Of a stretch of DNA of 64,000 nucleotides, positions 38,247 through 46,895 are shown in pieces (positions within the stretch are counted from its first letter, which is position 1; the number at the start of each line of letters is the position of its first letter). The notes under the pieces are model-generated. The model ran no database searches and was not told where the DNA came from. It was given only the letters and a program-made list of their open reading frames with translations. Source of the stretch: Actinomycetota bacterium (lineage in GTDB: Bacteria; Actinomycetota; Geothermincolia; Geothermincolales; RBG-13-55-18); the NCBI GenBank assembly GCA_003598015.1, contig QZKE01000066.1, forward strand, positions 17,184 through 81,183. Reading direction: 5' to 3'. A program made the translations under genes and the position numbers.

Positions 38247-38918
38247 CTATTTGATGACCTCGTAGAGGAGCCAGACAACGTCGCCCTCCAGCTTCTCCAT
38301 GCGTTCGAGGCGGAGGGCTATCACGCCATGCGCTGAAGCGAGCTCGGGGGCGATGAACATGGAACGGAGCTCCTTCCCGCCCACCAGGCACGGGCTGAGC
38401 AGCAGGCTGACCTTGTCCACCAGGCCTTCTCGCAGCAGCACGCCGTTCAAAGTCCCGCCGCAGTCCGCGCGCACCACCGTTATGCCGTAGCGCGAGTTGA
38501 GCTCCTCCAGCGCCGCGCGCATGTCTACGTGGTCGTCGCCGGCGACGATGTAATCGATGCCCAGCCTGTCCAGGTACTCCATGTATTCCCGGGGGGTTGC
38601 AGTCGAGACCAGGGCCACCGCATCCCGCCAGTACTGCTCCTCGCGCAGCAGGTGCCAGGCCTTTACCCGTCCCCGGCTGTCGGGCACCACCAGGAGGGGC
38701 AGCGATCCGTCCCTGTTGCGTTGCGGAGGTTCGTAACCCTCCAGGTCAAGTTCCAGGTCTTCCTCGGGGTAGCCCGCGACGATGGTGTTCGAGCCAGCCA
38801 GGGTGGCTTCTTCCCCGAATGAGGCGGCTATGCCGTAGAAGAGCGCCAGGTCCGGGGTGATCCAGTCGAAGCGCCCATCCACGCTCACCGCGTTATGCAG
38901 TATCACATGTGGCAGCAT
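38247..38918 (-). CDS. RibD C-terminal/dihydrofolate reductase-like protein
   Basis: This 223-residue protein begins MLPHVILHNAVSVDGRFDW, the opening of RibD-C (pyrimidine reductase) domains, and has VRADCGGTLNGVLLREGLVDKVSLLLSP near the end, another RibD-C hallmark. No deaminase domain is present, so it is a stand-alone NAD(P)H-dependent reductase of unknown substrate. The ATG at 38918 behind GGAGGTAAT is preferred over the upstream start at 38951. Confidence 0.87.
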   Translation of the reverse strand: MLPHVILHNAVSVDGRFDWITPDLALFYGIAASFGEEATLAGSNTIVAGYPEEDLELDLEGYEPPQRNRDGSLPLLVVPDSRGRVKAWHLLREEQYWRDAVALVSTATPREYMEYLDRLGIDYIVAGDDHVDMRAALEELNSRYGITVVRADCGGTLNGVLLREGLVDKVSLLLSPCLVGGKELRSMFIAPELASAHGVIALRLERMEKLEGDVVWLLYEVIK

Positions 38919-39120
38919 ATTACCTCCTTGTGTCTCTTCAGTCAGCCGCATGACATGCTATCACATGCCGGTGTCAGTAATGGCGATTCCACAAGAGACG
39001 CATAGAAGGCCGTCCGGCGCATGCTACGAGGAGGATCCGGTCGTGAGATCCAGGGGCTGGACCCCTGAAGACAACGCGACGGACCGCGGGCGGAACGGGA
39101 CGCAGATCCTCGCCCGGCCG

Positions 39121-40533
39121 TCAGGCGATTACAGCCTCCCTGCCCTCGCTGTATATTCCGGCCTTGGGTGCGGGCTCGTAGGATGAAGGCGGGTCGGAGT
39201 AGCCCGACTCGCAGTTGCGGTTATAGCGGTTGAACATCTTCATCCACTTGCCGGCGACCATGGGGTCGCGGCTCAGGACGGTCTTCATCTCGCGCAGCAC
39301 CTGTCCGGTTATGTGGCGATACCTCCAGACCCCTCGGCCGAAGAGCTCGTGGGCCCTCCTTCTCATCTCCCGTTCGTCGTTACCGGGCAGCGCCCAGCGC
39401 ATATCCCATCTCCGGGTATCGGAGAGACTGGCGGAGATGACGGAATGCGCTTTCACGCGCTCGTCGTATCTGCGCAGGAAAGAGGCCGAAGCATCCCCGG
39501 CCTTGACGGCCTCCACGGCCACGTCGCCGGCGATGGCCCCCGAAAACCAGGCGTTGGGCACACCGTCACCGAAGGCCGAGCTCTCCATGGCGGCCGCGTC
39601 ACCGATGATGAGCATGCCCTCTCCGTAGATGGGCATCTCGCGTATCCTGCGGTCGAGCCCGGCATAGATGGGGCAGACGTCGAACATCTTCGCCCTCAGC
39701 TTCAGCTTGGGGGCGATATCGTTCTTCCAGCGAGACACGGTGTTCGTGAAATTCTCGAAGTATTCCTCGAGCAGCCTGGCCACATGAGGGATCTTTCCCT
39801 CGGTCACCAGGAATTGACCCAGGCCGGGGTGGATGCTCTCGCGGTAGGTGAAGATATAGAAGGTGGACCCGTATCCCAGGGGAGCGGTTATCTTCTCGTC
39901 GGGCATGGCGCAGTAGAACTCCACGCTGTTTCCGAAGGTGCTGTCGACGTCCTCCTTGGCCATCTCGAAATCCCAGAGCATATAGAGCTCGAGGGCGTCG
40001 GGCGGCAGCTTGCGTCGCAAACCCGCCTTGAGGGCCAGGCCGTCCTGGGTGCCCGCGGCGTCGATCACCACTTTGGCCCTGATCTCATCGCCCTTGTCGG
40101 TGACGACCCCCTTCACCCTGTCCTGCTCCATGATGAGATCCATCACCGCCGTGGAGGTGCGCAGCTCGGCCCCGGCTTCCACGGCCCGGTCCGCCAGCCA
40201 TACGCACATGGGCTCGCAGTAGGCGCTATAGGTGAGGGCCAGGGGAGGGGGAAGCCACAGCGACTTGTCTGAGGCGTAGATCTCCCCATTTTTCACGAAG
40301 TGGTTGACCACCTTGCGTATGGGTTTCTGCAGGGGAGGGTTGCCGTCGCGTATAAAGGGAGGCGCGAAGAGGAAACCGTAGAAGGGGATGACCAGACCGG
40401 ATACGACTTTATCCCCCGGCGTGATAGACCGTTCCAGTACGAGCGTCTTCAGCCCTGCTGAAGCGCACTTATGTGCAGCGACGGGACCGCCGAAACCCGC
40501 CCCCACGACCACGACATCATAGTCTTCGCCCAT
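39121..40533 (-). CDS. FixC-like FAD-dependent oxidoreductase
   Basis: This 470-residue flavoprotein has an N-terminal FAD motif VVVGAGFGGPVAAHKCASAG, GDKVVSGLVIP, and the second FAD motif GDAAAMESSAFGDGVPNAW. These are features of the FixC/geranylgeranyl-reductase branch. The preceding gene, 5 bp upstream, is a FixX-like ferredoxin, so the pair resembles FixC-FixX electron transfer to quinone. However, no etfA/etfB (FixA/FixB) genes lie in the window, so lipid (isoprenoid) reduction fed by ferredoxin is a real alternative. Start ATG at 40533 behind GGTGGGGGTGAT. Confidence 0.85.
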   Translation of the reverse strand: MGEDYDVVVVGAGFGGPVAAHKCASAGLKTLVLERSITPGDKVVSGLVIPFYGFLFAPPFIRDGNPPLQKPIRKVVNHFVKNGEIYASDKSLWLPPPLALTYSAYCEPMCVWLADRAVEAGAELRTSTAVMDLIMEQDRVKGVVTDKGDEIRAKVVIDAAGTQDGLALKAGLRRKLPPDALELYMLWDFEMAKEDVDSTFGNSVEFYCAMPDEKITAPLGYGSTFYIFTYRESIHPGLGQFLVTEGKIPHVARLLEEYFENFTNTVSRWKNDIAPKLKLRAKMFDVCPIYAGLDRRIREMPIYGEGMLIIGDAAAMESSAFGDGVPNAWFSGAIAGDVAVEAVKAGDASASFLRRYDERVKAHSVISASLSDTRRWDMRWALPGNDEREMRRRAHELFGRGVWRYRHITGQVLREMKTVLSRDPMVAGKWMKMFNRYNRNCESGYSDPPSSYEPAPKAGIYSEGREAVIA

Positions 40534-40538
40534 GGCTA

Positions 40539-40808
40539 TCACCCCCACCGGGTCCTGAATCCCGTGCCTCCCGGCGGCCAGGAGAAGAGGATAGCTTCGG
40601 GCGCGCAGACGTACCAGCAGGCGCCACATTCCATGCACATATCGAGGTTATCGACCACGGCTTTCTTGCTCGAGATCTTGAAGCATTTCGCCAGGCAGAC
40701 CCTTACGCAGTTGCCGCAGCCATCGCATCTCTCCGGGGCGACCGAGATATGCCGGCCCGAACCCTCTACCCACTCCACGCCTGGAAAATCCTGGTAAGTC
40801 TTGGTCAT
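40539..40808 (-). CDS. fixX: FixX-like ferredoxin
   Basis: This 89-residue ferredoxin has two cysteine clusters, CDGCGNCVRVC and CMECGACWYVC, and the C-terminal signature FSWPPGGTGFRTRWG, which corresponds to the W-x-P-x-GG-x-G-x-x-x-x-x-G ending of FixX proteins. It should pass electrons to or from the adjacent FixC-like flavoprotein. The motifs predict Fe-S clusters; whether both are filled is not certain. Good upstream AGGAGGGG ribosome site. Confidence 0.9.
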   Translation of the reverse strand: MTKTYQDFPGVEWVEGSGRHISVAPERCDGCGNCVRVCLAKCFKISSKKAVVDNLDMCMECGACWYVCAPEAILFSWPPGGTGFRTRWG

Positions 40809-41022
40809 AAAAAACCCCTCCTCCTGCCGGGTAATTACTGGTATTTGCGCTACTGCCGATATCTCATCATACTTCCGATGTTTTGCTTAATTCAAGTCAG
40901 TAAATGCCCCCTGCATCCCTACCGCAACCCCAGCTTATTATCGCTTCACCCGTACTTAACGGAGAAGAACCTGATATCATTATTCTCGTTTCACGAGGAT
41001 GTTCGTTGAAGGAAGGAGATAG

Positions 41023-42471
41023 GTGTTGCGCCTGCGTTTCGCGCCCAGCCCGACTGGATACCTGCACGTGGGGGGAGCGCGCACAGCGCTATTCAACTGG
41101 CTTCTGGCACGACGCTCCGGGGGCGTATTCATCCTGCGCATCGAGGACACCGACATCTCGCGCTCCACCGAGGAGGCCATCGAGGCCATTATCGAGGATA
41201 TGCGCTGGCTGGGACTGGACTGGGACGAGGGCCCGGAGGTGGGAGGGGACCACTGGCCTTACCGACAGACAGGCCGGGCTGCCCTCTACCTGGAGGCGGC
41301 TCACGGCCTGCTGGAGGAGGGCAGGGCCTACCGCTGTTTCTGTCTCCCCGAGGAGTTGGCGGAGCGGCGGGAACGCGCCGCGGCCGAGGGGCGCAGTCCC
41401 ATGTACGACCGGCGCTGCCGCGATATCCCGGCGGAGGAAGCCGCGGGCATGGAGAAGGAGGGAAGACCCTTCGCCCTGCGCTTCCTGGTGCCGGAGGGGG
41501 AGACGGTGGTGGAGGACCTCATCCGAGGCGATGTCGCCTTCTCCAACGCGGAGATAGAGGACTTCGTGCTCCTGCGCAACGACGGATCTCCCACCTACAA
41601 CCTGGCCGTGGTGGTGGACGACCTGGAGATGCGGGTGAGCCACGTGGTGCGCGGGGATGATCATCTCCCCAACACCCCCAAACAGGTCCTGCTCTACCGC
41701 GCCCTGGGGGCAGGAGAACCCGCCTTCGCCCACCTGCCCATGATCGTGGGGCAGGACGGCAAGCCGCTCTCCAAGCGCCACGGGGACGTGTCCGTGGGCC
41801 GTTTCCGGGAGATGGGCTTCCTGCCCGAGGCCATGGTGAACTTCCTGGCCCTGCTGGGATGGTCGCTGGATGACTCCACGACCCTCATCGACCGCGAGAC
41901 CCTCGTCGCCAACTTCGCTCTCGAACGGGTGAGCTCCAAGCCCGCCGTCTGGGACGACGATAAGCTGACGTGGATGAACGCGCAGTACATTATGGCCCTG
42001 GGCGACGAGGAGCTGGCGCGGGTGTTGATGCCCGTAATGGTAGGAGCGGGCCTGATAGCCGCGGACGATGAGGAAGCCCGGGAGAGACTGCAGCGCGCCG
42101 CGCCACTCATACGCGAGCGCATCAAGGTGCTGTCGGATGCCGTTCCCCTGCTGGCCTTCCTCTTCGGGGAGGTGGAGGTAGTGGATGACTCCCGCGAGCT
42201 GCTGCGCGGTGACGAGAACGTGAGTATCCTCAGGGAGACGGGTAAACGCCTGCTGGAGCTGGGGAGATTTGCGTCGTCTGATATAGAGACGTCGCTGCGG
42301 GATATGGCCGATGAGTTGAGCATAAAGGCGCGCAAGGCCTTTCAGCCCATCCGCGTGGCCATCGCCGGCAGCAAAGTGAGCCCGCCGCTCTTCGAGTCCA
42401 TGGAGATACTGGGGAGGGAAAAGTGCATGCAGCGCATCGCTCGCGCCCTGGAGACGGCGCGGGAGGGCTAG
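41023..42471 (+). CDS. gltX: Glutamyl-tRNA synthetase
   Basis: This 482-residue class I synthetase has the HIGH-type motif PSPTGYLHVGGARTALFNW at the N-terminus and the KMSKS-type motif KPLSKRHGDV at about residues 247-256. It charges tRNA-Glu. With GatCAB present and no glutaminyl-tRNA synthetase seen, it may be non-discriminating and also make Glu-tRNA(Gln). The start is TTG behind GAAGGAAGGAGATAGG. tRNA-Gln and tRNA-Glu genes follow 2 kb downstream. Confidence 0.96.
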   Translation: MLRLRFAPSPTGYLHVGGARTALFNWLLARRSGGVFILRIEDTDISRSTEEAIEAIIEDMRWLGLDWDEGPEVGGDHWPYRQTGRAALYLEAAHGLLEEGRAYRCFCLPEELAERRERAAAEGRSPMYDRRCRDIPAEEAAGMEKEGRPFALRFLVPEGETVVEDLIRGDVAFSNAEIEDFVLLRNDGSPTYNLAVVVDDLEMRVSHVVRGDDHLPNTPKQVLLYRALGAGEPAFAHLPMIVGQDGKPLSKRHGDVSVGRFREMGFLPEAMVNFLALLGWSLDDSTTLIDRETLVANFALERVSSKPAVWDDDKLTWMNAQYIMALGDEELARVLMPVMVGAGLIAADDEEARERLQRAAPLIRERIKVLSDAVPLLAFLFGEVEVVDDSRELLRGDENVSILRETGKRLLELGRFASSDIETSLRDMADELSIKARKAFQPIRVAIAGSKVSPPLFESMEILGREKCMQRIARALETAREG

Positions 42472-42636
42472 CATACTTTTTCCTGCGCATGCCTTGCCGG
42501 CAGCTTTCCCGATCTGCGCGGTTGCGAGAAGTGAAGTGACGTGGCAGGCTCGTTTCAAGGAAGGTGCCGCTGCTTAATGGGTAGATAATGAAAGCCCGAA
42601 CGCGATTGTCGGGGCTGAACGGTGGAAGGAGACGAA

Positions 42637-43398
42637 ATGCAACTACGCTGGTTGGGTACGGCTGGCTTCGAGCTGAGCAGCGGAGGCGCCACCGTACTTA
42701 TCGACCCCTATTTCACCAGGAACCCCAAAGCCAGGCCCGAGCAGAGGTTGAAGCCCGCTGATTTTCCGCACGTGCAGGCGGTCTTCCTGACCCACGGACA
42801 CTTCGACCACAGCTTCGACGTGCCGGCAGTCGTGGAACTCTCCGGTGCGGCGGTATTCGCCTCGCCCGTGGTGTGCCAGTCCCTGGCGTCGAAGGGGGTG
42901 CCCTGGAACAGGCTGCGCCCGTGCTGGGGGGGAGAGAGCGTCGAAGTGGGCCCCTTCCGCTTCACTGCCGTTCCCGCGCGGCATGTCACCTTCGACGCCC
43001 ACCTGGTGCTCTCCACGGCATGGAAGTGTCTGCCGCACCTTCCCGAGCTGGCGCGCCTGGGATCGACACACTACCCTTGCGGGCAGGTGCTTGGCTGGTA
43101 CATAGAGGTGGAGAGTAAGAGGCTCTTTCACATGGGCAGCGCCTGCCTGCCCCGGGATCTCGACGAGAAAGTGGACGTGTTCATGGTCCCGGTGCAGGGG
43201 AGGACGGATATCTGCTCGGTGGCCGCCGACCTGGTGGCGAGGATAAAGCCGTCGGTGGTCATACCCCATCACCACGACGATTTTTACCCGCCTTTGAGCC
43301 GCTACGTGGACCTGGGTCCCTTCGAGCACGAGCTGCGCCTGCGGGGACTGCAGGTGCAGGTGCGTACCCCCGCCCTTAACAGATTGATGGAACTGTAG
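42637..43398 (+). CDS. Metallo-beta-lactamase-fold hydrolase
   Basis: This 253-residue protein has the MBL metal motif THGHFDHS (HxHxDH) at about residues 54-61, a downstream ARHVTFD, and a late HHHDDFYPP. The N-terminus LRWLGTAGFELSSGGATVLIDPYF is typical of UPF0173/UlaG-like MBL proteins. The substrate is unknown. ATG at 42637 behind GGAAGGAGACG is preferred over GTG at 42622. It appears monocistronic. Confidence 0.88.
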   Translation: MQLRWLGTAGFELSSGGATVLIDPYFTRNPKARPEQRLKPADFPHVQAVFLTHGHFDHSFDVPAVVELSGAAVFASPVVCQSLASKGVPWNRLRPCWGGESVEVGPFRFTAVPARHVTFDAHLVLSTAWKCLPHLPELARLGSTHYPCGQVLGWYIEVESKRLFHMGSACLPRDLDEKVDVFMVPVQGRTDICSVAADLVARIKPSVVIPHHHDDFYPPLSRYVDLGPFEHELRLRGLQVQVRTPALNRLMEL

Positions 43399-43505
43399 GC
43401 CGCGACCCAGGCTGCCCGCCCGCCCGTTTCGCGCACCTTTACGCGCTATGGCGGGTCATAGATAATGGACGGTGAAAATCACGCTATACGACCTGGAGGG
43501 ATGAC

Positions 43506-44522
43506 ATGGAGAACAAGCCTTTTAAAGCACTGGTGGCGCGCGAAGGAGAGGGCAAGACCTTCATGCGCTCGCTCGAGACGAGGAATATCGAGGACCTCCC
43601 CGCAGGTGATGTGATAATCAAGGTCCTCTACAGCTCGGTGAACTACAAGGACGCGCTTTCCGCCTCGGGAAACAGGGGTGTGACCAGGAATTTCCCCCAT
43701 ACACCCGGCATCGACGCCGCGGGGACGGTGGAGGAGGACGCGAGCGGCAGGTTCTCTTCCGGAGACGAGGTGCTGGTGACCGGCTACGACCTGGGGATGA
43801 ACACCTCGGGCGGCCTCGCCGAGTACGTACGCGTGCCCGCCGACTGGGTGGTGAAATTGCCACAGGGCTTGACCCTCAAGGACTCCATGATCTACGGAAC
43901 GGCGGGGTTCACGGCTGCCCTTTCGGTACTGAGATTGACCGAGGCAGGCGTGAAGCCGGGGGACGGAGATGTGCTGGTCACCGGGGCCAGCGGCGGCGTG
44001 GGCAGCATCGCCATGCGCATCCTGGCCAAACTCGGCTACACGGTGGTTGCGGCCGCCGGCCTTATGGACGAGGCGGAGTTCGCGCGCTACGAGGAGATAC
44101 TGACGAGCCTCGGAGCATCCAGGGTAATACCCGCCTCCGAGGTCGACGATACCTCGGGCAAGCTCATGTTCAAGGGGATATGGCCCGGCGTGATCGACAC
44201 CGTTGGAGGCAACATACTGGCCACGGTGGTGAAATCCGCAGCCTACGGCGGCGTGGTGACCACCTGCGGCAACGCCGCCGGCCACGAGCTGGACCTCAAC
44301 GTCTACCCCTTCATCCTGCGCGGCGTCAGCCTCCTGGGCGTGGACTCGGTTGAGTGTCCCATGGACAGGCGTCTCAAGGTGTGGGAGAAACTGGCGGGCG
44401 AGTGGAAGCTGGATAGCCTGGAGGAGATGTCGGCCGAGATCTCCCTGGATGAGGTCGAGGAGAGGATCCAGCTCCTTCTGGACAAGGCGTCCAAGGGCCG
44501 CGCCGTGGTCAAGATACAATAA
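43506..44522 (+). CDS. YhdH/AcuI-type zinc-free quinone/acrylyl-CoA reductase
   Basis: This 338-residue medium-chain reductase begins with a substrate domain (NIEDLPAGDVIIKVLYSSVNYKDALS) and has the NADPH motif VLVTGASGGVGSIAM. The phrases YSSVNYKD and GVDSVECPMDRR are typical of the YhdH/YhfP family, which includes AcuI acrylyl-CoA reductases. No zinc ligands are seen. The stop codon is immediately followed by a half copy of the GGGGTCAGGTCT repeat. Confidence 0.92.
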   Translation: MENKPFKALVAREGEGKTFMRSLETRNIEDLPAGDVIIKVLYSSVNYKDALSASGNRGVTRNFPHTPGIDAAGTVEEDASGRFSSGDEVLVTGYDLGMNTSGGLAEYVRVPADWVVKLPQGLTLKDSMIYGTAGFTAALSVLRLTEAGVKPGDGDVLVTGASGGVGSIAMRILAKLGYTVVAAAGLMDEAEFARYEEILTSLGASRVIPASEVDDTSGKLMFKGIWPGVIDTVGGNILATVVKSAAYGGVVTTCGNAAGHELDLNVYPFILRGVSLLGVDSVECPMDRRLKVWEKLAGEWKLDSLEEMSAEISLDEVEERIQLLLDKASKGRAVVKIQ

Positions 44523-44523
44523 T

Positions 44524-44559
44524 GGGGTCAGGTCTGCTATTCGCTACCCCCGGGGGTAT
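44524..44559. repeat. Half copy of the GGGGTCAGGTCT palindrome
   Basis: GGGGTCAGGTCTGCTATTCG begins 1 bp after the yhdH-like stop and reaches a CTACCCCCGGGGGTA centre, but the complementary right arm is absent. It looks like a truncated or decayed member of the family at 26060 and 36228. Confidence 0.7.
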
Positions 44560-44592
44560 TAACACATTCTCGTGAATTGGGTTTCCGCCTCA

Positions 44593-44621
44593 TTGAGCCG
44601 GGAAAATCCTTATGCTATCAT
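44593..44621 (+). promoter_or_regulatory. Candidate promoter of the tRNA-Gln/tRNA-Glu unit
   Basis: TTGAGC (44593-44598) and TATCAT (44616-44621) are spaced by exactly 17 bp, and the -10 box ends 16 bp before tRNA-Gln, consistent with transcription starting just upstream of the tRNA. Confidence 0.5.
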
Positions 44622-44637
44622 AGCCAAGGACATTCCC

Positions 44638-44711
44638 TGGGGGATCGTCTAACGGTAGGACGCGAGACTCTGGATCTCGTTGTGAGGGTTCGAATCCTTC
44701 TCCCCCAGCCA
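44638..44711 (+). tRNA. tRNA-Gln (anticodon CTG)
   Basis: The acceptor stem TGGGGGA pairs with TCCCCCA; the anticodon stem CGAGA/TCTCG encloses the loop CTCTGGA with anticodon CTG; the T-loop is GGTTCGAATCC. Discriminator G and an encoded CCA complete the 74 bases. It lies 20 bp before tRNA-Glu and is probably co-transcribed. Confidence 0.95.
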
Positions 44712-44731
44712 GAATTAAATATCGAATGCGT

Positions 44732-44809
44732 GGCGCATTAGTCTAGTTGGCCTAGGACGCCGCCCTCTCAAGGCGGAGATCGCGGGTTCGAATCCCGCAT
44801 GCGCTACCA
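44732..44809 (+). tRNA. tRNA-Glu (anticodon CTC)
   Basis: The acceptor GGCGCAT pairs with ATGCGCT (first pair G-T); the anticodon stem CCGCC/GGCGG encloses CTCTCAA with anticodon CTC; the T-arm is CGGGTTCGAATCCCG. CCA is encoded. Its 3' end (CATGCGCTACCAGGA) recurs at 46702, which suggests that this tRNA has been an integration target. Confidence 0.93.
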
Positions 44810-44813
44810 GGAT

Positions 44814-44838
44814 AAAAGGCCCCTCGCGGGGCCTTTTT
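44814..44838 (+). terminator. Rho-independent terminator of the tRNA operon
   Basis: The stem AAAAGGCCCC / GGGGCCTTTT with loop TCGC is followed by T and A/T bases. It begins 4 bp after the tRNA-Glu CCA. Confidence 0.9.
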
Positions 44839-44978
44839 ATTTCCAGCCAATATTTATAACCGAACGTGCGATTGGATTGATGGACAAATTATGGGGGAGG
44901 CTGAAAGGAAAATCCCTCGAATATCAACGGATATCATGAGCTTTCTATGATATCTATGAAGCGAAGATTTATCTCGCC

Positions 44979-45602
44979 TTACTTCGCTGTCGCACTAATC
45001 CTGACTATTCCACATCCGCCGCTATCTTCATTCTGGGACCATGTCCCGGGATCTGAGTCTATTACCTCGTATGTCCCGGCCGGCAGGTCTATATCTGGGT
45101 AGGCGTTCCAGTAGGCATTGGGCACCCCGCCCTGACCCGTCGTGCCTGTGGTTTGCCATGGTCCGTATATCTCTCCGCTGGTCGTGTCTTTGAGGGCAAT
45201 GGTACCCGGTGCTGCGCCCATGTTGAGGTAGTGATAGTCCACAATACTGTAAATATGGCGCTCTTCGGAAAGGGTGAAGACGGTCGGGGCGCTGACGCCG
45301 TTGTACACGGCTAACGGGTTACCGTTGTCGAAGACGAGCTCGGTGGCCGGCGCTTCTTCTTTCGTCTGTTCCTCCCCTTCATTACTCGTCTGGTGTTCTT
45401 GCTCCTCGGTTTCTTGGGGCTGCGAAACCTCTTCAGAATCATCTTCAAGGTAAGCCGTTTTCCCGCACGAGCACCCTTGCCCATGTTCTCCACATCCATT
45501 AGAGGCCAGGGCTATTAAACAGAACAACAAAGCAACAGGGGTTAACTTAAGAACGAGTGCGGCCTTGGGTCTATTCGCAAAGGGTTCTGGAACTCGCTTC
45601 AC
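44979..45602 (-). CDS. Predicted lipoprotein, unknown function
   Basis: This protein of about 207 residues has an N-terminal hydrophobic stretch ending LASNGCGEHG, a plausible lipobox (Cys at about residue 37), followed by a low-complexity Glu/Gln/Thr linker (about 50-85). The C-terminal globular part (from ATELVFDNGNPLAVYNG) has VFTLSEERHIYSIVDYHYLN and PAGTYEVIDSDPGTWSQN, resembling secreted Gly/Asp-rich sensor-like domains, but I cannot name a family. The start is GTG at 45602, six bases after AAGGAGG. It lies in the tRNA-flanked islet. Confidence 0.72.
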   Translation of the reverse strand: MKRVPEPFANRPKAALVLKLTPVALLFCLIALASNGCGEHGQGCSCGKTAYLEDDSEEVSQPQETEEQEHQTSNEGEEQTKEEAPATELVFDNGNPLAVYNGVSAPTVFTLSEERHIYSIVDYHYLNMGAAPGTIALKDTTSGEIYGPWQTTGTTGQGGVPNAYWNAYPDIDLPAGTYEVIDSDPGTWSQNEDSGGCGIVRISATAK

Positions 45603-45754
45603 GGCCAACCTCCTTACGCATAAGAGCTATTCGATACCATGAAACACCCATCCAGACGTTATTATAATACTATCTGTAAAGAGGGTCGATGCGAGCGGCA
45701 GGAGTCTAACACTTGCCGCTATCGTTACTTGGTCTCATGAAGAGAACCGCTTAA

Positions 45755-45833
45755 GAAAGAACTCAGAAGTTATGCAGTTGGACACGGAGCATTCATGCCC
45801 TGCAAGCAAAGAGGCCCCTCACGGGGCCTCTTT
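45755..45833 (+). repeat. tRNA-tail-like dispersed repeat, copy A
   Basis: GAAAGAACTCAGAAGTTATG and the next 12 bases (45755-45786) are identical to 46664-46695. The unit then runs through a short variable stretch into a GC-rich hairpin. Copy A lacks the clear tRNA 3' end seen in copy B. No gene is encoded. Confidence 0.8.
45808..45833 (+). terminator. Terminator-like hairpin in repeat copy A
   Basis: AAAGAGGCCCC pairs with GGGGCCTCTTT around a TCAC loop. It resembles the terminator behind tRNA-Glu but has no gene on this strand just upstream, which suggests that it was copied along with a tRNA end. It could stop transcription in both directions. Confidence 0.7.
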
Positions 45834-45933
45834 AACGGCTTTTGGTGCTAGATAGCCTGAAGCGCCTGATATTAGAACTCGGTCAACCGACGACGCCGCC
45901 TTTTTGCCGGCTCGACGTATAAGCAGGAATAGT

Positions 45934-46524
45934 TCAACGGATCTTGAACATCACCGCTTCCCCGCCGAAGGGCTGAAAGGTCAGAACAAGACCCTTCTCT
46001 CCCGTGGGTACTTCGTAAACAGCTGTAACGGAAGCTTCCTTGCCCGCATCGATCGGCTGCGCATTGTACAACCCCCCGTAGCCGTTGGTTACCACGAGAC
46101 TGTACTGCTTGCCCTGGCCGTCCTCCAAGGTGAGATCGACGGGTTTGACCCCGGTCGAGATATCGGAACCCGTGTTCTTATAGAGGAAGGTGATCATTAG
46201 AAATTCGTTGCCGGCAGAAGGTGCCTGCGAGCTGTTTGTGCTCTCGCCAGCTTCGCCGGTAAGTAGAAGGGCGTTTGCCTCAGGAGAAGCGAGATCATTG
46301 GTCACCGTGACTTTGGATACGGATACCTTGCCGTCTTCTACAGACGCGGTTTCCCCCACGTCCAGGACCTCTGCTTCCGTTTCTTTCTCGGTTTCCGTCA
46401 CCTCGGTCTCCTCCGTCTGCTGCTCCGGCGTGGTGGTTTCGCTCTTCGAGCCACATCCGCTGATAGCCAGGAGAACCATCAGCAAGGATACGAGTAAGAT
46501 GACCGCAAACAATCTCCTGTTCAT
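45934..46524 (-). CDS. DUF4352-type lipoprotein
   Basis: This 196-residue protein has a signal peptide with lipobox LLAISGC (Cys24), a Thr/Glu-rich linker (about 27-55), and a C-terminal domain with GNEFLMITFLYKNTGSD and VYEVPTGEKGLVLTF, the pattern of DUF4352 immunoglobulin-like extracellular domains. It should be anchored outside the membrane. Function unknown. It sits with another lipoprotein gene in the tRNA-Glu-flanked islet. Good AAAGGAGGACG ribosome site. Confidence 0.85.
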   Translation of the reverse strand: MNRRLFAVILLVSLLMVLLAISGCGSKSETTTPEQQTEETEVTETEKETEAEVLDVGETASVEDGKVSVSKVTVTNDLASPEANALLLTGEAGESTNSSQAPSAGNEFLMITFLYKNTGSDISTGVKPVDLTLEDGQGKQYSLVVTNGYGGLYNAQPIDAGKEASVTAVYEVPTGEKGLVLTFQPFGGEAVMFKIR

Positions 46525-46651
46525 GCCCGTCCTCCTTTCGAATAGACGACAGCAAAAGTGTACTCTTAGAATATGGCAATACTCATCGATGTATTCTCTT
46601 GGATCAGGGCTATTTCCTCCTTCCGATATCTTAACTGGCAGGGAACTTACA

Positions 46652-46740
46652 ACAGCCGTTCGAGAAAGAACTCAGAAGTTATGCAGTTGGACACGAGCGC
46701 ACATGCGCTACCAGGAATAAAGGCCCTGCGAGGGGCCTTT
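46652..46740 (+). repeat. tRNA-tail-like dispersed repeat, copy B (att-like), with terminator
   Basis: This unit contains the 32-bp block shared with copy A (46664-46695), then CATGCGCTACCAGGA (46702-46716), identical to the 3' end of tRNA-Glu plus 3 bases (44798-44812), then a hairpin AAAGGCCC/GGGGCCTTT (46719-46740) like the tRNA terminator. It therefore looks like an attachment-site duplicate marking the right end of an islet that starts at tRNA-Glu. Confidence 0.75.
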
Positions 46741-46895
46741 CTCCTTATCATTAAATGAGGAGAATCCCGTTTCTGGAACATAACGGTTTTCTATCCTATC
46801 GTAGTGGGAATGATTTGGGGATAGCGGTCCTTTTCGACGTTATCTTTGTTGCGCTGTATGTCGCAATTTGTTCAAATCTGATCTACATGGTAATG

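Larger units (their letters stand above)
45603..45933. other. Intergenic region with repeat copy A
   Basis: These 331 bp lie between two leftward lipoprotein genes and contain the repeat copy at 45755 and its terminator-like hairpin. The part next to the lipoprotein start is AT-rich and may hold its promoter, but no boxes are convincing. Confidence 0.5.
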
